6,048 nucleotides of DNA from Aquificaceae bacterium UBA2488 (GTDB lineage Bacteria; Aquificota; Aquificia; Aquificales; Aquificaceae): contig DDOS01000109.1 of the NCBI GenBank assembly GCA_002341805.1, positions 29,132 to 35,179 on the forward strand, written 5' to 3'. A program made the position numbers and the translations under genes. Positions within the stretch are counted from its first letter, which is position 1. Each line of letters begins with the position of its first letter. The notes beneath the pieces were generated by a model. The model ran no database searches. It saw nothing but the letters and a program-made list of their open reading frames with translations, and had not been told where the DNA came from. Positions 1 through 6,048 of this stretch are shown here, one piece after another.

Positions 1-1
1 A

Positions 2-964
2 GAAGAGCTTTTTGAAGATGAGGTGTTTGTGTTTACCCCAAAAGACGATGTTATAGTATTACCAAAAGATGCCACCGCACTTGATTTTGCTTACTATATT
101 CATACAGATATAGGAAATCATTGCCATAGAGCTATCGTAAACAATAAGATAGTCCCACTTTCTTACAAACTCCAAAGTGGAGACAAGATTCAGATTATTA
201 CAAATCCAAGCCAAACCCCAAAGCTCGAGTGGTTAAAAATTGCCGCCACCAAAAAGGCTAAATCCCGCATTAGGCTTTTCTTAAAAGCCAAAGAAAAAGA
301 ATTAAACACAGAAGAGGGCAAGAAGATACTATCAAAACTCTCAGAAAAACTAAACATATCTTTTGAAAATTTTATAGACAAACTTACAAACCATTATAAA
401 ATATCTCAAAAAGAGCTTTTTTCTTTAGTGGGTGCTGGTAAAATCCCTATAAACAATATCGTAAAGCTTTTTGAAGATCAAAAACAACAAAAGATCATAA
501 AAGAAGATGGTTCAAAAGGATCCTACGTGAAGCTCAACAATCTTTCAAACATACTTTTTAGTGTGGCGAAGTGCTGTAATCCCATACCAGGAGATCCCGT
601 CATGGGTATTGTATCGAAAAATGCAGGTATTGTATTGCATCATAAAAGTTGTCCAAATTTAAATTATGCCTTAAGAAATATCCCTGATAGGGTGGTAAAT
701 ATAGATTGGCAGGGCAAAGATAAATTATATAATACAAGAGTCCGCATAATAGCAAAAGATAGACCTGGCATTCTATCAGAGGTGTCTTCAGCTTTTACTA
801 AGGCAAATATAAATATAATAAGTGCTTCCACCAAAACAGACAATCTTAATATAGCCAATATGGATTTTGAAATTCAGCTAAAAGATAAAAAAGACTTAGA
901 AAAGGCTCTTTATCATATAAAATCCATACAAGGAGTAGAGTCTGTTAAAAGGATTTTCGGATGA
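2..964 (+). CDS. relA/spoT: RelA/SpoT-family (p)ppGpp synthetase/hydrolase, C-terminal regulatory half (5'-partial)
   Basis: The gene runs in from the left edge. The frame is open from base 2, and the residues before the first GTG (23) already fit the family (EELFEDEVFVFTPK, like the canonical start of the TGS domain), so GTG 23 is an internal Val and not the start. The 320 visible residues hold, in order: TGS domain (about 8-68), the helical region with the usual EWLK...AKSRIR pattern (about 75-95), the conserved-cysteine/zinc-finger-like domain (about 185-220, AKCCNPIPGDPV and SCPNL, Cys191, Cys192, Cys217) and a C-terminal ACT domain (about 245-320, RVRIIAKDRPGIL). The HD hydrolase and synthetase domains must lie upstream (family about 700 residues), so I cannot tell which activities are intact. 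Known role: making and/or degrading the alarmone (p)ppGpp during starvation, with this half sensing ribosome/tRNA state. The stop overlaps the murF start (ATGA). Confidence 0.95.
   Translation, partial: EELFEDEVFVFTPKDDVIVLPKDATALDFAYYIHTDIGNHCHRAIVNNKIVPLSYKLQSGDKIQIITNPSQTPKLEWLKIAATKKAKSRIRLFLKAKEKELNTEEGKKILSKLSEKLNISFENFIDKLTNHYKISQKELFSLVGAGKIPINNIVKLFEDQKQQKIIKEDGSKGSYVKLNNLSNILFSVAKCCNPIPGDPVMGIVSKNAGIVLHHKSCPNLNYALRNIPDRVVNIDWQGKDKLYNTRVRIIAKDRPGILSEVSSAFTKANINIISASTKTDNLNIANMDFEIQLKDKKDLEKALYHIKSIQGVESVKRIFG
947..953 (+). promoter_or_regulatory. Ribosome binding site of murF inside the relA/spoT 3' end
   Basis: AAAAGGA lies 7 nt before the murF ATG at 961, inside the last codons of the upstream gene. 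Together with the ATGA stop/start overlap it supports this start and suggests re-initiation by ribosomes finishing the upstream gene. Confidence 0.6.
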
Positions 965-2286
965 ACTCTAAGGAAATAGCCAACAAGCTTGGGCTTATCC
1001 ATGTTGGCGAAGAAGATGATATAAAAGATATTTTTTTTGATTCAAGAGAACCCATACAAAACGGGGTTTTTGTGGCTATAAAGGGTGAGAAAACCAATGG
1101 GCATATCTATATAAAAGACTTGCTTGATAAAGATATAAAAGGTTTTATAGTGTCTGAGGATTTTGATGTACCGCCTAACAGCAACAAGTTTTTTCTAAAA
1201 GCTAAAGACCCTATAAAAGCTATTCAGGATATAGCTAAGCTAAAGCGGGATAATTTAAAAGCTAAGGTGATCGCCGTATCTGGTTCTGCAGGTAAGACCA
1301 CCTCAAAAGAACTCATCGCCCATGTGCTTCCAGGGAAAGTCCACAAGACTTACAAAAATTATAATTCCAAAATAGGACTTCCAAAGGTGGTGATATCAGC
1401 TAAGAATGATATAGACTTTTTGGTGCTTGAGATGGGAGCAACCCAAGTGGGAGATGTTAAAACGCTTACCGATATAGCAAATCAGCATGTGGGGGTGGTT
1501 ATATCCATAGGGGAGGAGCATCTTGAGTTTTTCGGTTCTATTGAAAATGTAATTAAAGGAAATTTTGAGGTATTTGATTCTAAAAACTTAACATCTGGGA
1601 TATATCCAAAAGCCTTTGAAAGGTTTTATTATAAAAGCAATGGACTTAGCTTTTGTGCTTTTAGAAAAGACGCTGATATAAAGATAGAGAATACCAGCAT
1701 CACCAAAAAAGGCACCCATATGAGAATAGAGCATATAGATATAGATATTCCAGTGTTGAGTTTTGGTATAGCGGAGTCTGTGGGAGCTACCATTGGTGTA
1801 TTAAAAGCTCTAAACATGGATTGGAGAGAGTTAAAAGACAGATTTGAGACCTTTGAAGGGGCTCCTGGTCGCATGCAGGTTTTTAATGTAGGTAATATCA
1901 CCCTTATAGATGACACCTACAACTCAAATCCAGCTTCTTTAAAAAATGCCGTTTTAACCCTTGATAGCTTCAATATAAATAAAATCATCGTTCTTGGGGA
2001 TATGCTTGAGCTTGGAGAATATTCAAAATCTTTGCATGAAAAAGCAGGTGTCATACTAAAACAATCTCGCATAAACAACATATACCTTTATGGAGAGCAC
2101 ATGAAACATGCTTATGAGGTTTTAAAAAACACTTCAAAAGAGGTTTATCATTTTAAAGATAAAGAAGACCTAATAGTCAATCTTATTAAAAGCCTAAAAC
2201 CAAAAGAAGAGTATGTCGTGCTTATAAAAGGCTCAAGAGGTATGAGGATGGAGGATATAACAATGACTCTAAAAGATAGACTATAA
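961..2286 (+). CDS. murF: MurF, UDP-N-acetylmuramoyl-tripeptide--D-alanyl-D-alanine ligase
   Basis: Cytoplasmic ATP-dependent ligase adding D-Ala-D-Ala to the UDP-MurNAc-tripeptide, the last soluble step of peptidoglycan precursor synthesis. At 441 residues it is close to the usual 450 or so. Visible: N-terminal substrate domain with DSR (27-29) and the FVAIKGEKTNGH pattern (37-48); P-loop GSAGKTT (108-114) in the central ATPase domain; NSKIGLP (135-141); EMGA (157-160); IGEEHLEFFGS (183-193) with the conserved His187; APGRMQV (301-307) opening the C-terminal domain; DDTYNSNP (317-324), GDMLELGE (346-353) and KGSRGMRME (423-431), all MurF signatures. Odd point: the central motif normally reading AKGEIF, whose Lys is carbamylated, reads GNFEVF here (Asn201), and the following N-A-D strand is also missing. 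The other motifs argue for a working enzyme. The ATG overlaps the upstream stop. Confidence 0.95.
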   Translation: MNSKEIANKLGLIHVGEEDDIKDIFFDSREPIQNGVFVAIKGEKTNGHIYIKDLLDKDIKGFIVSEDFDVPPNSNKFFLKAKDPIKAIQDIAKLKRDNLKAKVIAVSGSAGKTTSKELIAHVLPGKVHKTYKNYNSKIGLPKVVISAKNDIDFLVLEMGATQVGDVKTLTDIANQHVGVVISIGEEHLEFFGSIENVIKGNFEVFDSKNLTSGIYPKAFERFYYKSNGLSFCAFRKDADIKIENTSITKKGTHMRIEHIDIDIPVLSFGIAESVGATIGVLKALNMDWRELKDRFETFEGAPGRMQVFNVGNITLIDDTYNSNPASLKNAVLTLDSFNINKIIVLGDMLELGEYSKSLHEKAGVILKQSRINNIYLYGEHMKHAYEVLKNTSKEVYHFKDKEDLIVNLIKSLKPKEEYVVLIKGSRGMRMEDITMTLKDRL

Positions 2287-2306
2287 AATGCGATTAGAGT
2301 TATAAT
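2277..2306 (+). promoter_or_regulatory. Possible internal promoter for the GcvH-like gene
   Basis: A perfect TATAAT (2301-2306) lies in the short murF-gcvH gap, with TAGACT (2277-2282, 4 of 6 matches to TTGACA) 18 bp upstream, overlapping the murF 3' end. The predicted transcript would begin near 2313, leaving a leader of only about 10 nt that starts at the ribosome binding site. In AT-rich DNA such a box can arise by chance, so this is tentative. Confidence 0.3.
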
Positions 2307-2313
2307 AAATATT

Positions 2314-2318
2314 GGAGG
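2314..2318 (+). promoter_or_regulatory. Ribosome binding site deciding the GcvH-like start
   Basis: GGAGG sits 5 nt before ATG 2324. An in-frame TTG at 2312 would give a protein four residues longer, but that codon lies directly against the GGAGG and leaves it no upstream site of its own, so ATG 2324 is chosen. Confidence 0.75.
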
Positions 2319-2323
2319 TTAAC

Positions 2324-2854
2324 ATGGAAGAGCTTGGCAAAGAAGAGATTTTAGTAGGAAGGTACACCATAAAAACATCTAAATACTATTACACCAAAGA
2401 CCATGTATGGGCTATAGTAAAAGGTAGCATAGCCAAAATAGGTATTACAGATTATGCACAGTTTCAAATAGATACGATAGAGAATATAGAACTTCCAAAA
2501 GCAGGAGATTATTTTGAGCCCCAAGATGTGATATGTAGATTAGAGGGTTTGAAAGGTCTATTTGAGGTGCTGTGTCCTCTAACTGGCTCAGTGGAACAAG
2601 TAAACTCTTATTTAGAAGAAAATCCAAACGTTATAAATGAAGACCCTTATGAAGAAGGTTGGATATTGGAACTTCGTATGTCAGACCCTCTTGAAATAGA
2701 GGATTTGATGAGTCCAGAGGATTATATAGAATACATAGAAGAGCTCGCAAGAGAAGAATCTGGCAACAATGTACAGATTATAGAGCCTGATAATTTAGAA
2801 GAAGAACATATAGAAGAAATATCCGAAGAAGAACTTGGATACGAAGAGCACTAA
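2324..2854 (+). CDS. gcvH: GcvH-like lipoyl-domain protein with acidic C-terminal tail
   Basis: 176 residues; ordinary glycine-cleavage H proteins are about 125-130. Residues 18-130 follow the H-protein fold closely: YYTKDHVWA (22-30), IAKIGITDYAQ (36-46), ELPKAGD (56-62), PLTGSVEQVN (85-94), ENPNVINEDPYEEGW (99-113), DLMSPEDY (127-134). The lipoyl-lysine hairpin is CRLEGLKGLFEV (71-82): Lys77 and Glu74 at -3 are kept, but the usual ESVKA reads EGLKG. Residues 134-176 are an extension with 17 acidic residues of 43 and one Arg, probably flexible. H proteins carry lipoate, shuttling aminomethyl groups in glycine cleavage; related lipoate-binding proteins (LbpA) serve the sHdr sulfur-oxidation pathway, and Aquificales carry several paralogues. 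No glycine-cleavage, lipoate-assembly or hdr gene is visible here, so the pathway is open. It follows murF by 37 bp and may share its transcript. The fold call is firm; the exact role is not. Confidence 0.85.
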   Translation: MEELGKEEILVGRYTIKTSKYYYTKDHVWAIVKGSIAKIGITDYAQFQIDTIENIELPKAGDYFEPQDVICRLEGLKGLFEVLCPLTGSVEQVNSYLEENPNVINEDPYEEGWILELRMSDPLEIEDLMSPEDYIEYIEELAREESGNNVQIIEPDNLEEEHIEEISEEELGYEEH

Positions 2855-2856
2855 AA

Positions 2857-3435
2857 TTATCTTAATCTAAATACATTTTTAGAGCTTTTAAGATTAGCCA
2901 AGTTGGTAATGAGTATATGCAAAACTCCTTTGTTTAGTATATACACATAAGCGGATACAGGATTTAAAGCGTTATCTACTTTCAGGATTATATAGGAAAT
3001 GGCGCTTAAGCTTTTGGTTTTTGGAATAAAAAGAATCTGATAATACTCACCATCCTTAGAGCTTAAAACTGGCTTAAATATATCTGTGAGCCTTTTATTA
3101 AAAATACCGATAGACTCTATCTCCTTAGACATACCTTTTGATGTATAGACGCTGTTGTCTCTTAGGTTGTAAAGTGTTGTATTTTTGCCATTATATAATA
3201 TAATAAAGGGGTTAGGCTTTTTATAGTGTATTTTTATCCTAAAAGGGGGTTCATTTTCTATATAAGCACTACCCTCTGAACTAATAGGTGTTTGATATCC
3301 TATGGGATAAAATTTTTGTATAAATTCTATTTTTAAAAGCCTAAAACTGTTTATATGGTCTATAAATCTTTGGCTTATAGACATACCAAAACTCACAAAA
3401 GGTATAACAAGCAACAATAAATATCTAAATCGCAT
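2857..3435 (-). CDS. lolA: LolA-like periplasmic outer-membrane lipoprotein carrier
   Basis: 192 residues (E. coli LolA precursor about 203). The N-terminus MRFRYLLLLVIPFVSFG has basic residues, then a hydrophobic core, consistent with a Sec signal peptide ending around residue 17-20. The body fits the LolA half-barrel: IEFIQKF (36-42), SSEGSAYIENEPPFRIKIHY (52-71, the G-x-hydrophobic / P-x-x-FR strand pair), KPNPFIILYNGKNTTLYN (73-90) and a later strand pair around ISYIILKVD (146-154). Known role: accepting lipoproteins from LolCDE at the inner membrane and carrying them to the outer membrane; no Lol partner lies in the window. The protein is basic (about twice as many Lys/Arg as Asp/Glu). 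Its start overlaps the 3' end of the upstream M28-like gene by 11 bp and has its own AAGGAG. A general LolA-like/lipid-binding periplasmic protein is the main alternative. Confidence 0.75.
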   Translation of the reverse strand: MRFRYLLLLVIPFVSFGMSISQRFIDHINSFRLLKIEFIQKFYPIGYQTPISSEGSAYIENEPPFRIKIHYKKPNPFIILYNGKNTTLYNLRDNSVYTSKGMSKEIESIGIFNKRLTDIFKPVLSSKDGEYYQILFIPKTKSLSAISYIILKVDNALNPVSAYVYILNKGVLHILITNLANLKSSKNVFRLR

Positions 3436-4531
3436 GAAATCTCCTTAAAAAACCAGATAATGTTTGATACCATAGCTCTAAATAATCAAATCTTACACTT
3501 GCAATATTGTCATATAAAGTGTTTGATATAGTACATGGATATGATCCAAACATCATGGTTTTTACATCCATTTTTTTAAAGGGCGAATGTATGTAAGATA
3601 AAATATTTGTTTTGTAAAATGTTATGTTTGTATTTAGGCTTTTAATATAATTTAAAAATTTATCACTAATGTATAAAGAGTTTTCTCCATCGGCATCTTC
3701 ATAAAAACAGCAAGGGTTTGACCATCCCATGTTAAACAAAGATATTGCGTAGTAAACATATTTTGGCTCTGTGCTTATATGATGGTTTATGCCATCCCAA
3801 GAAAATGAATTTTCCTCTGTAAAGAAAAATCTAAATTTAAAATCACTGTTATAGTTTTTTAACAACGATTTGGCAAAATATATACTAAAAGCTACAGAGC
3901 AAGCACTGTAAATAGTTCCAAAGCTATCTTCCTTTGAGCTTATAGAAGATAATATATATATAATGGGTCCTCTTCCTATATCAAAATAAAGATTTTCCCC
4001 TTGGATTGTGCTGACATATTGGCTCGGTATACTAATAAACTTAGATTCCAAACTAATCACATCTGATAGGCATTTAGAAGATATGGAGTATAAAGGCATA
4101 TTATAGCCTGTGATATTGGTAGAGATATTTATATCAAAATCCTCAAGACAAAATATTATACTCTCAGGGCTTAGCTGATTTAACATATCTTTGTAAAGCT
4201 CTATATCCGATATATTTTTTATTTTTAATACACATATATAATCTTTTAAGGTTTTCATGCTTTTTAGCTTATCAGTATTAAGGATTATCATCTTGCCTTC
4301 TATATTTTTATCTTGATAGAGCAAGATATTTAAAGCCGCACTTTTGTGGTTGATGATAAGTTCTATCTTTGGATTGACTTTCCTTGTATCAAAGGTTTCT
4401 GTGTTTATGGGAATATTGTGTTCTTTGGTAAAATCTTTAATATAATTTTTAACGTAAGAGGCACCAAAAGAACCTATTGGTCTTTTGTATTTTGAGATAT
4501 CAATACAAATCTCTTGAAGCTCATCAATCAT
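3425..4531 (-). CDS. Degenerate M28-peptidase-like protein, probable pseudoenzyme
   Basis: 368 residues, no signal peptide, so probably cytoplasmic. The layout matches M28 zinc aminopeptidases: N-terminal helix and RPIGSFGASYVKNYI (17-31, the typical R-x-x-G-S-x-G start), a possible PA-like insert (about 60-165; GKMIILNT, SIIFCLE, PLYSIS), then a core from GENLYFDIGRGPIIYI (178-193) through FKFRFFFTEEN (231-241) to HSPFKK (315-320). The catalytic Glu pair (239-240) is kept. The zinc ligands are not: no His in 190-200 where gaHxDS is expected, no Asp in GTIYSACS (205-212) where GAxDNASG is expected, Asn267 in LFNMG in place of the Asp of lDMxG, and no His near CTISNTLYD (333-341). I infer a non-peptidase or altered function. 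The start cannot be moved upstream because an in-frame TAA (4541-4543) lies three codons before it. There is no good Shine-Dalgarno; it overlaps the ilvE stop by 8 bp, so coupling is likely. The gene is intact, with no frameshift. Confidence 0.65.
   Translation of the reverse strand: MIDELQEICIDISKYKRPIGSFGASYVKNYIKDFTKEHNIPINTETFDTRKVNPKIELIINHKSAALNILLYQDKNIEGKMIILNTDKLKSMKTLKDYICVLKIKNISDIELYKDMLNQLSPESIIFCLEDFDINISTNITGYNMPLYSISSKCLSDVISLESKFISIPSQYVSTIQGENLYFDIGRGPIIYILSSISSKEDSFGTIYSACSVAFSIYFAKSLLKNYNSDFKFRFFFTEENSFSWDGINHHISTEPKYVYYAISLFNMGWSNPCCFYEDADGENSLYISDKFLNYIKSLNTNITFYKTNILSYIHSPFKKMDVKTMMFGSYPCTISNTLYDNIASVRFDYLELWYQTLSGFLRRFHAI
3441..3446 (-). promoter_or_regulatory. Ribosome binding site of the lolA-like gene
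   Basis: On the minus strand AAGGAG lies 5 nt before the ATG at 3435, within the last codons of the M28-like gene. It fixes the start directly ahead of the predicted signal peptide. Confidence 0.7.
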
Positions 4532-5438
4532 AAACTGGGGTTAACCAATGTTTGTACCTTTCTATATCACCTCTTACCGCATGGAAATACAGGTTTTGAA
4601 GCTTTTTAGTTATATTGCCTATCTCACCATCCTTTATAGGTCTGTTGTCTATGGCTACCACTGGAGTTATCTCAGCAGCGGTGCCTGTTAAAAAAACTTC
4701 ATCCGCAGCGTATAATTCACTCCTTGATACAGTTCTCTCTTCTATCTCTAAGAAAAGCTCGTTTTTGGCAAGTTTTATAATAGCCGATCTTGTAATGCCC
4801 TCTAATATACCTTCACTAAAAGATGGGGTTATGAGTTTTTTGCCTCTTATTATAAAGATATTTTCTCCAGAGCCTTCTGAAAGCGTACCATGTTCATTTA
4901 AAAGTATGGCTTCATCATACCCAGACATTAAAGCTTCGGTCTTAGCCAAAGCACTGTTCACATAAGCTCCAGCCACTTTCCATCTTGAGGGTATAGAGTT
5001 GTCTGAGTTTCTTCTCCAAGAGGAGACTTTGGCATGTATGCCTTTAGAGGTATCTAAGTACCGTCCAAAGTTGTAGGTATATATGGCTACTTCGGGTGTG
5101 AAATCCTTTAACTTCGGCGTAAGGGCTAAATCTTTAAAATATATAAAAGGTCTTATGTAAGTATCTGTTTTTATCTCGCTTTTTTTAAGAAGTCCTTTGG
5201 TTATGCTTGTAAGCTCTTCTGGGGTTTTATTTAGATACATAAACATGGCTCTTGCGTTGGTTAAAAGCCTCTTATAGTGAGCATCTGAAAAAAGTATATA
5301 CAACTGATTATGATTTTCATTGTAATATGCTCTTATACCTTCAAAAACAAGGGTTCCATAGTGAATAGAGTTTGTCTTTATACTAATCTTAGCTTCATCG
5401 ATATTTACAATATTACCTTCAAAATAAGCGTATTCCAT
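4524..5438 (-). CDS. ilvE: IlvE, branched-chain amino acid aminotransferase
   Basis: PLP-dependent class IV (fold type IV) aminotransferase interconverting 2-oxoacids and Leu, Ile and Val with glutamate as amino donor, in the cytoplasm. 304 residues, the normal length. Visible: HYGTLVFEGIRAY (26-38), YIRPFIYF (94-101), VSSWRRNSDNSIPS (138-151), the Schiff-base lysine in RWKVAGAYVNSALAK (Lys154), the family signature LSEGSGENIF (186-195, Glu188), PGI-type turn LEGITRSAIIKLAK (212-225) and ADEVFLTGTAAEITPV (245-260). It matches IlvE better than D-amino-acid transaminase or aminodeoxychorismate lyase because of the SSW-R and GTAAEITPV blocks. It starts 36 bp after the proA stop with a good ribosome site, and its stop overlaps the start of the M28-like gene by 8 bp. 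Probably read with proA and possibly also from its own promoter. Confidence 0.96.
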   Translation of the reverse strand: MEYAYFEGNIVNIDEAKISIKTNSIHYGTLVFEGIRAYYNENHNQLYILFSDAHYKRLLTNARAMFMYLNKTPEELTSITKGLLKKSEIKTDTYIRPFIYFKDLALTPKLKDFTPEVAIYTYNFGRYLDTSKGIHAKVSSWRRNSDNSIPSRWKVAGAYVNSALAKTEALMSGYDEAILLNEHGTLSEGSGENIFIIRGKKLITPSFSEGILEGITRSAIIKLAKNELFLEIEERTVSRSELYAADEVFLTGTAAEITPVVAIDNRPIKDGEIGNITKKLQNLYFHAVRGDIERYKHWLTPVYD

Positions 5439-5445
5439 ATCAAAA

Positions 5446-5452
5446 CCTCTCT
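5446..5452 (-). promoter_or_regulatory. Ribosome binding site of ilvE
   Basis: Minus-strand AGAGAGG, 7 nt before the ATG at 5438; supports that start. Confidence 0.65.
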
Positions 5453-5468
5453 AACATGTACTTTAATT

Positions 5469-5477
5469 ATTATATCA
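5469..5477 (-). promoter_or_regulatory. Possible extended -10 promoter for ilvE, overlapping the proA stop
   Basis: The minus strand reads TGATATAAT: a perfect TATAAT (5469-5474) preceded by TGA, matching the TGn of an extended -10 element. The TGA is itself the proA stop codon. The best -35 position (5492-5497, TAAAGA) is only 3 of 6, which extended -10 promoters tolerate. Transcription would start near 5461, giving a leader of about 23 nt that contains the ilvE ribosome site. Chance is possible in such AT-rich DNA. Confidence 0.4.
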
Positions 5478-6048
5478 TATATCCACTTTTTTCTTTAGTG
5501 CTTCTGGGACACCTACGTTTTCTCTTAGCTGGCCTTCTCCAAATATGATAAATTTTTCAATGGTTAGCTCTTTTAACGCCATGGGACCTCTGGCATGGAT
5601 TTTATCGGTGGATATACCCATCTCTGCTCCCATACCAAACTCGTTTCCATCTGTGAAGCGAGTGGAAGCATTTACATAAACAGCTGCCGAATCCACTTGG
5701 TTTAAAAATCTCATAGCCTTTGTATGATTTTCTGTGATAATACCATCTGAGTGCTTAGAGCCATATTTGTCTATAAACTCCATAGCCTCATCTAAGGAAT
5801 CCACTACTTTCACAGCCAATATGAGGTCTAAAAACTCTTCATAGTAATCTTCTTCTTTTGCTAATTTTATTTGGCTTTTAAAAGCATTAAAAACTTCATT
5901 TTGAAGAGCATCGTAAGATTCACTATCACATCTAAGTTCTACCTTGGATTCTAATAGTATATTAGCCATCTTCGGCCAAAAATCCTTTAGAAGATCTTTG
6001 TGGATTATGAGATTTTCTATGGCATTGCAAACGGAGGGTCTTTGGACT
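5475..6048 (-). CDS. proA: ProA, gamma-glutamyl phosphate reductase, C-terminal part (5'-partial)
   Basis: The gene enters from the right edge on the minus strand. The frame stays open to the last base, and the codons before the ATG at 5969 read VQRPSVCNAIENLIIH, the catalytic-cysteine motif of ProA (Cys codon 6027-6029), so ATG 5969 is an internal Met. About 190 C-terminal residues are visible of the usual 415-430. Further matches: LAVKVVDSLDEAMEFI (residues 51-66 after Met 5969), KHSDGIITE (72-80), VYVNASTRFTDGNEFGMGAE (97-116) and MGISTDKIHARGP (117-129). ProA is an NADPH-dependent aldehyde-dehydrogenase-superfamily enzyme that reduces gamma-glutamyl phosphate to glutamate semialdehyde, the second step of proline synthesis. 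After the usual G-x-GQLR ending there is a short tail of about 15 residues rich in Lys (EALKKKVDI). The ilvE gene follows after 36 bp and is probably in the same operon. Confidence 0.95.
   Translation of the reverse strand, partial: VQRPSVCNAIENLIIHKDLLKDFWPKMANILLESKVELRCDSESYDALQNEVFNAFKSQIKLAKEEDYYEEFLDLILAVKVVDSLDEAMEFIDKYGSKHSDGIITENHTKAMRFLNQVDSAAVYVNASTRFTDGNEFGMGAEMGISTDKIHARGPMALKELTIEKFIIFGEGQLRENVGVPEALKKKVDI

Noticed and set aside
7..480. Repeat of GCTTTTTGAAGAT at 7 and near 467
   Set aside because: Both encode similar LFED peptides in the same gene; a short chance repeat with no further copies.
1629..1916. 95-codon minus-strand open frame
   Set aside because: Antisense shadow of murF; no recognisable domain or initiation signal.
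2312..2326. TTG at 2312 as the start of the GcvH-like gene
   Set aside because: The codon abuts the GGAGG that serves ATG 2324 and has no ribosome site of its own.
2866..2883. Hairpin TCTAAA / TTTAGA near the convergent stops as a bidirectional terminator
   Set aside because: Only six pairs, mostly A-T, with its T-run in the loop and stem and not after it; too weak to call a terminator, especially in a thermophile.
2187..3350. Shared string TTAAAAGCCTAAAAC near 2187 (murF) and 3332 (lolA), and a shorter relative near 5261
   Set aside because: Fifteen AT-rich bases within coding regions, with no spacing pattern or flanking symmetry; consistent with coincidence.
4615..4965. 116-codon plus-strand open frame
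   Set aside because: Lies wholly opposite ilvE, whose protein motifs are unmistakable; its translation resembles no family I know and it has no ribosome site of note.
5310..5498. 62-codon plus-strand open frame crossing the proA-ilvE gap
   Set aside because: Mostly opposite ilvE and proA coding sequence; its hydrophobic look follows from AT-rich codons read backwards.

Overview
The window reads as ordinary chromosomal DNA from an AT-rich, Gram-negative bacterium with very little intergenic space. I infer a thermophilic member of the Aquificales, with Hydrogenobaculum-like bacteria as my best guess. The grounds are the low G+C by eye, heavy use of ATA (Ile) and AGA (Arg) codons, overlapping genes, a LolA-type periplasmic lipoprotein carrier (implying an outer membrane) and a stand-alone GcvH-like lipoyl-domain protein, a family with several paralogues in Aquifex. 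This assignment comes from recognising sequence style, not from a database match.

There are two gene strings that converge. On the + strand: the 3' part of a RelA/SpoT-family (p)ppGpp gene (2-964), murF (961-2286, joined by an ATGA overlap) and a GcvH-like gene with an acidic tail (2324-2854). On the - strand, read from the right edge leftwards: the 3' part of proA (6048-5475), ilvE (5438-4524), a degenerate M28-peptidase-like gene (4531-3425) and a LolA-like gene (3435-2857). The last three overlap one another by 8 and 11 bp, so they are almost certainly co-transcribed and translationally coupled. The two strings meet tail to tail with only 2 bp between stop codons (2855-2856), and there is no convincing terminator.

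Functionally the + string combines stringent-response control, the last cytoplasmic ligation of peptidoglycan precursor synthesis and a probable lipoate carrier. The - string combines proline synthesis, branched-chain amino acid transamination, a probable pseudo-peptidase and outer-membrane lipoprotein transport. No stretch longer than 36 bp between predicted genes is non-coding, and I see no RNA gene, mobile element, CRISPR array or long repeat.

Nothing here looks like a wholly new system. The points that merit a second look are: the M28-like protein, which has lost nearly all recognisable zinc ligands; the GcvH-like protein with a Glu-rich tail and an altered lipoylation motif, away from any visible glycine-cleavage or sulfur-oxidation genes; a MurF with Asn where the carbamylated Lys of the Mur ligase family normally lies; and a possible extended -10 promoter for ilvE that uses the proA stop codon as its TGn element.
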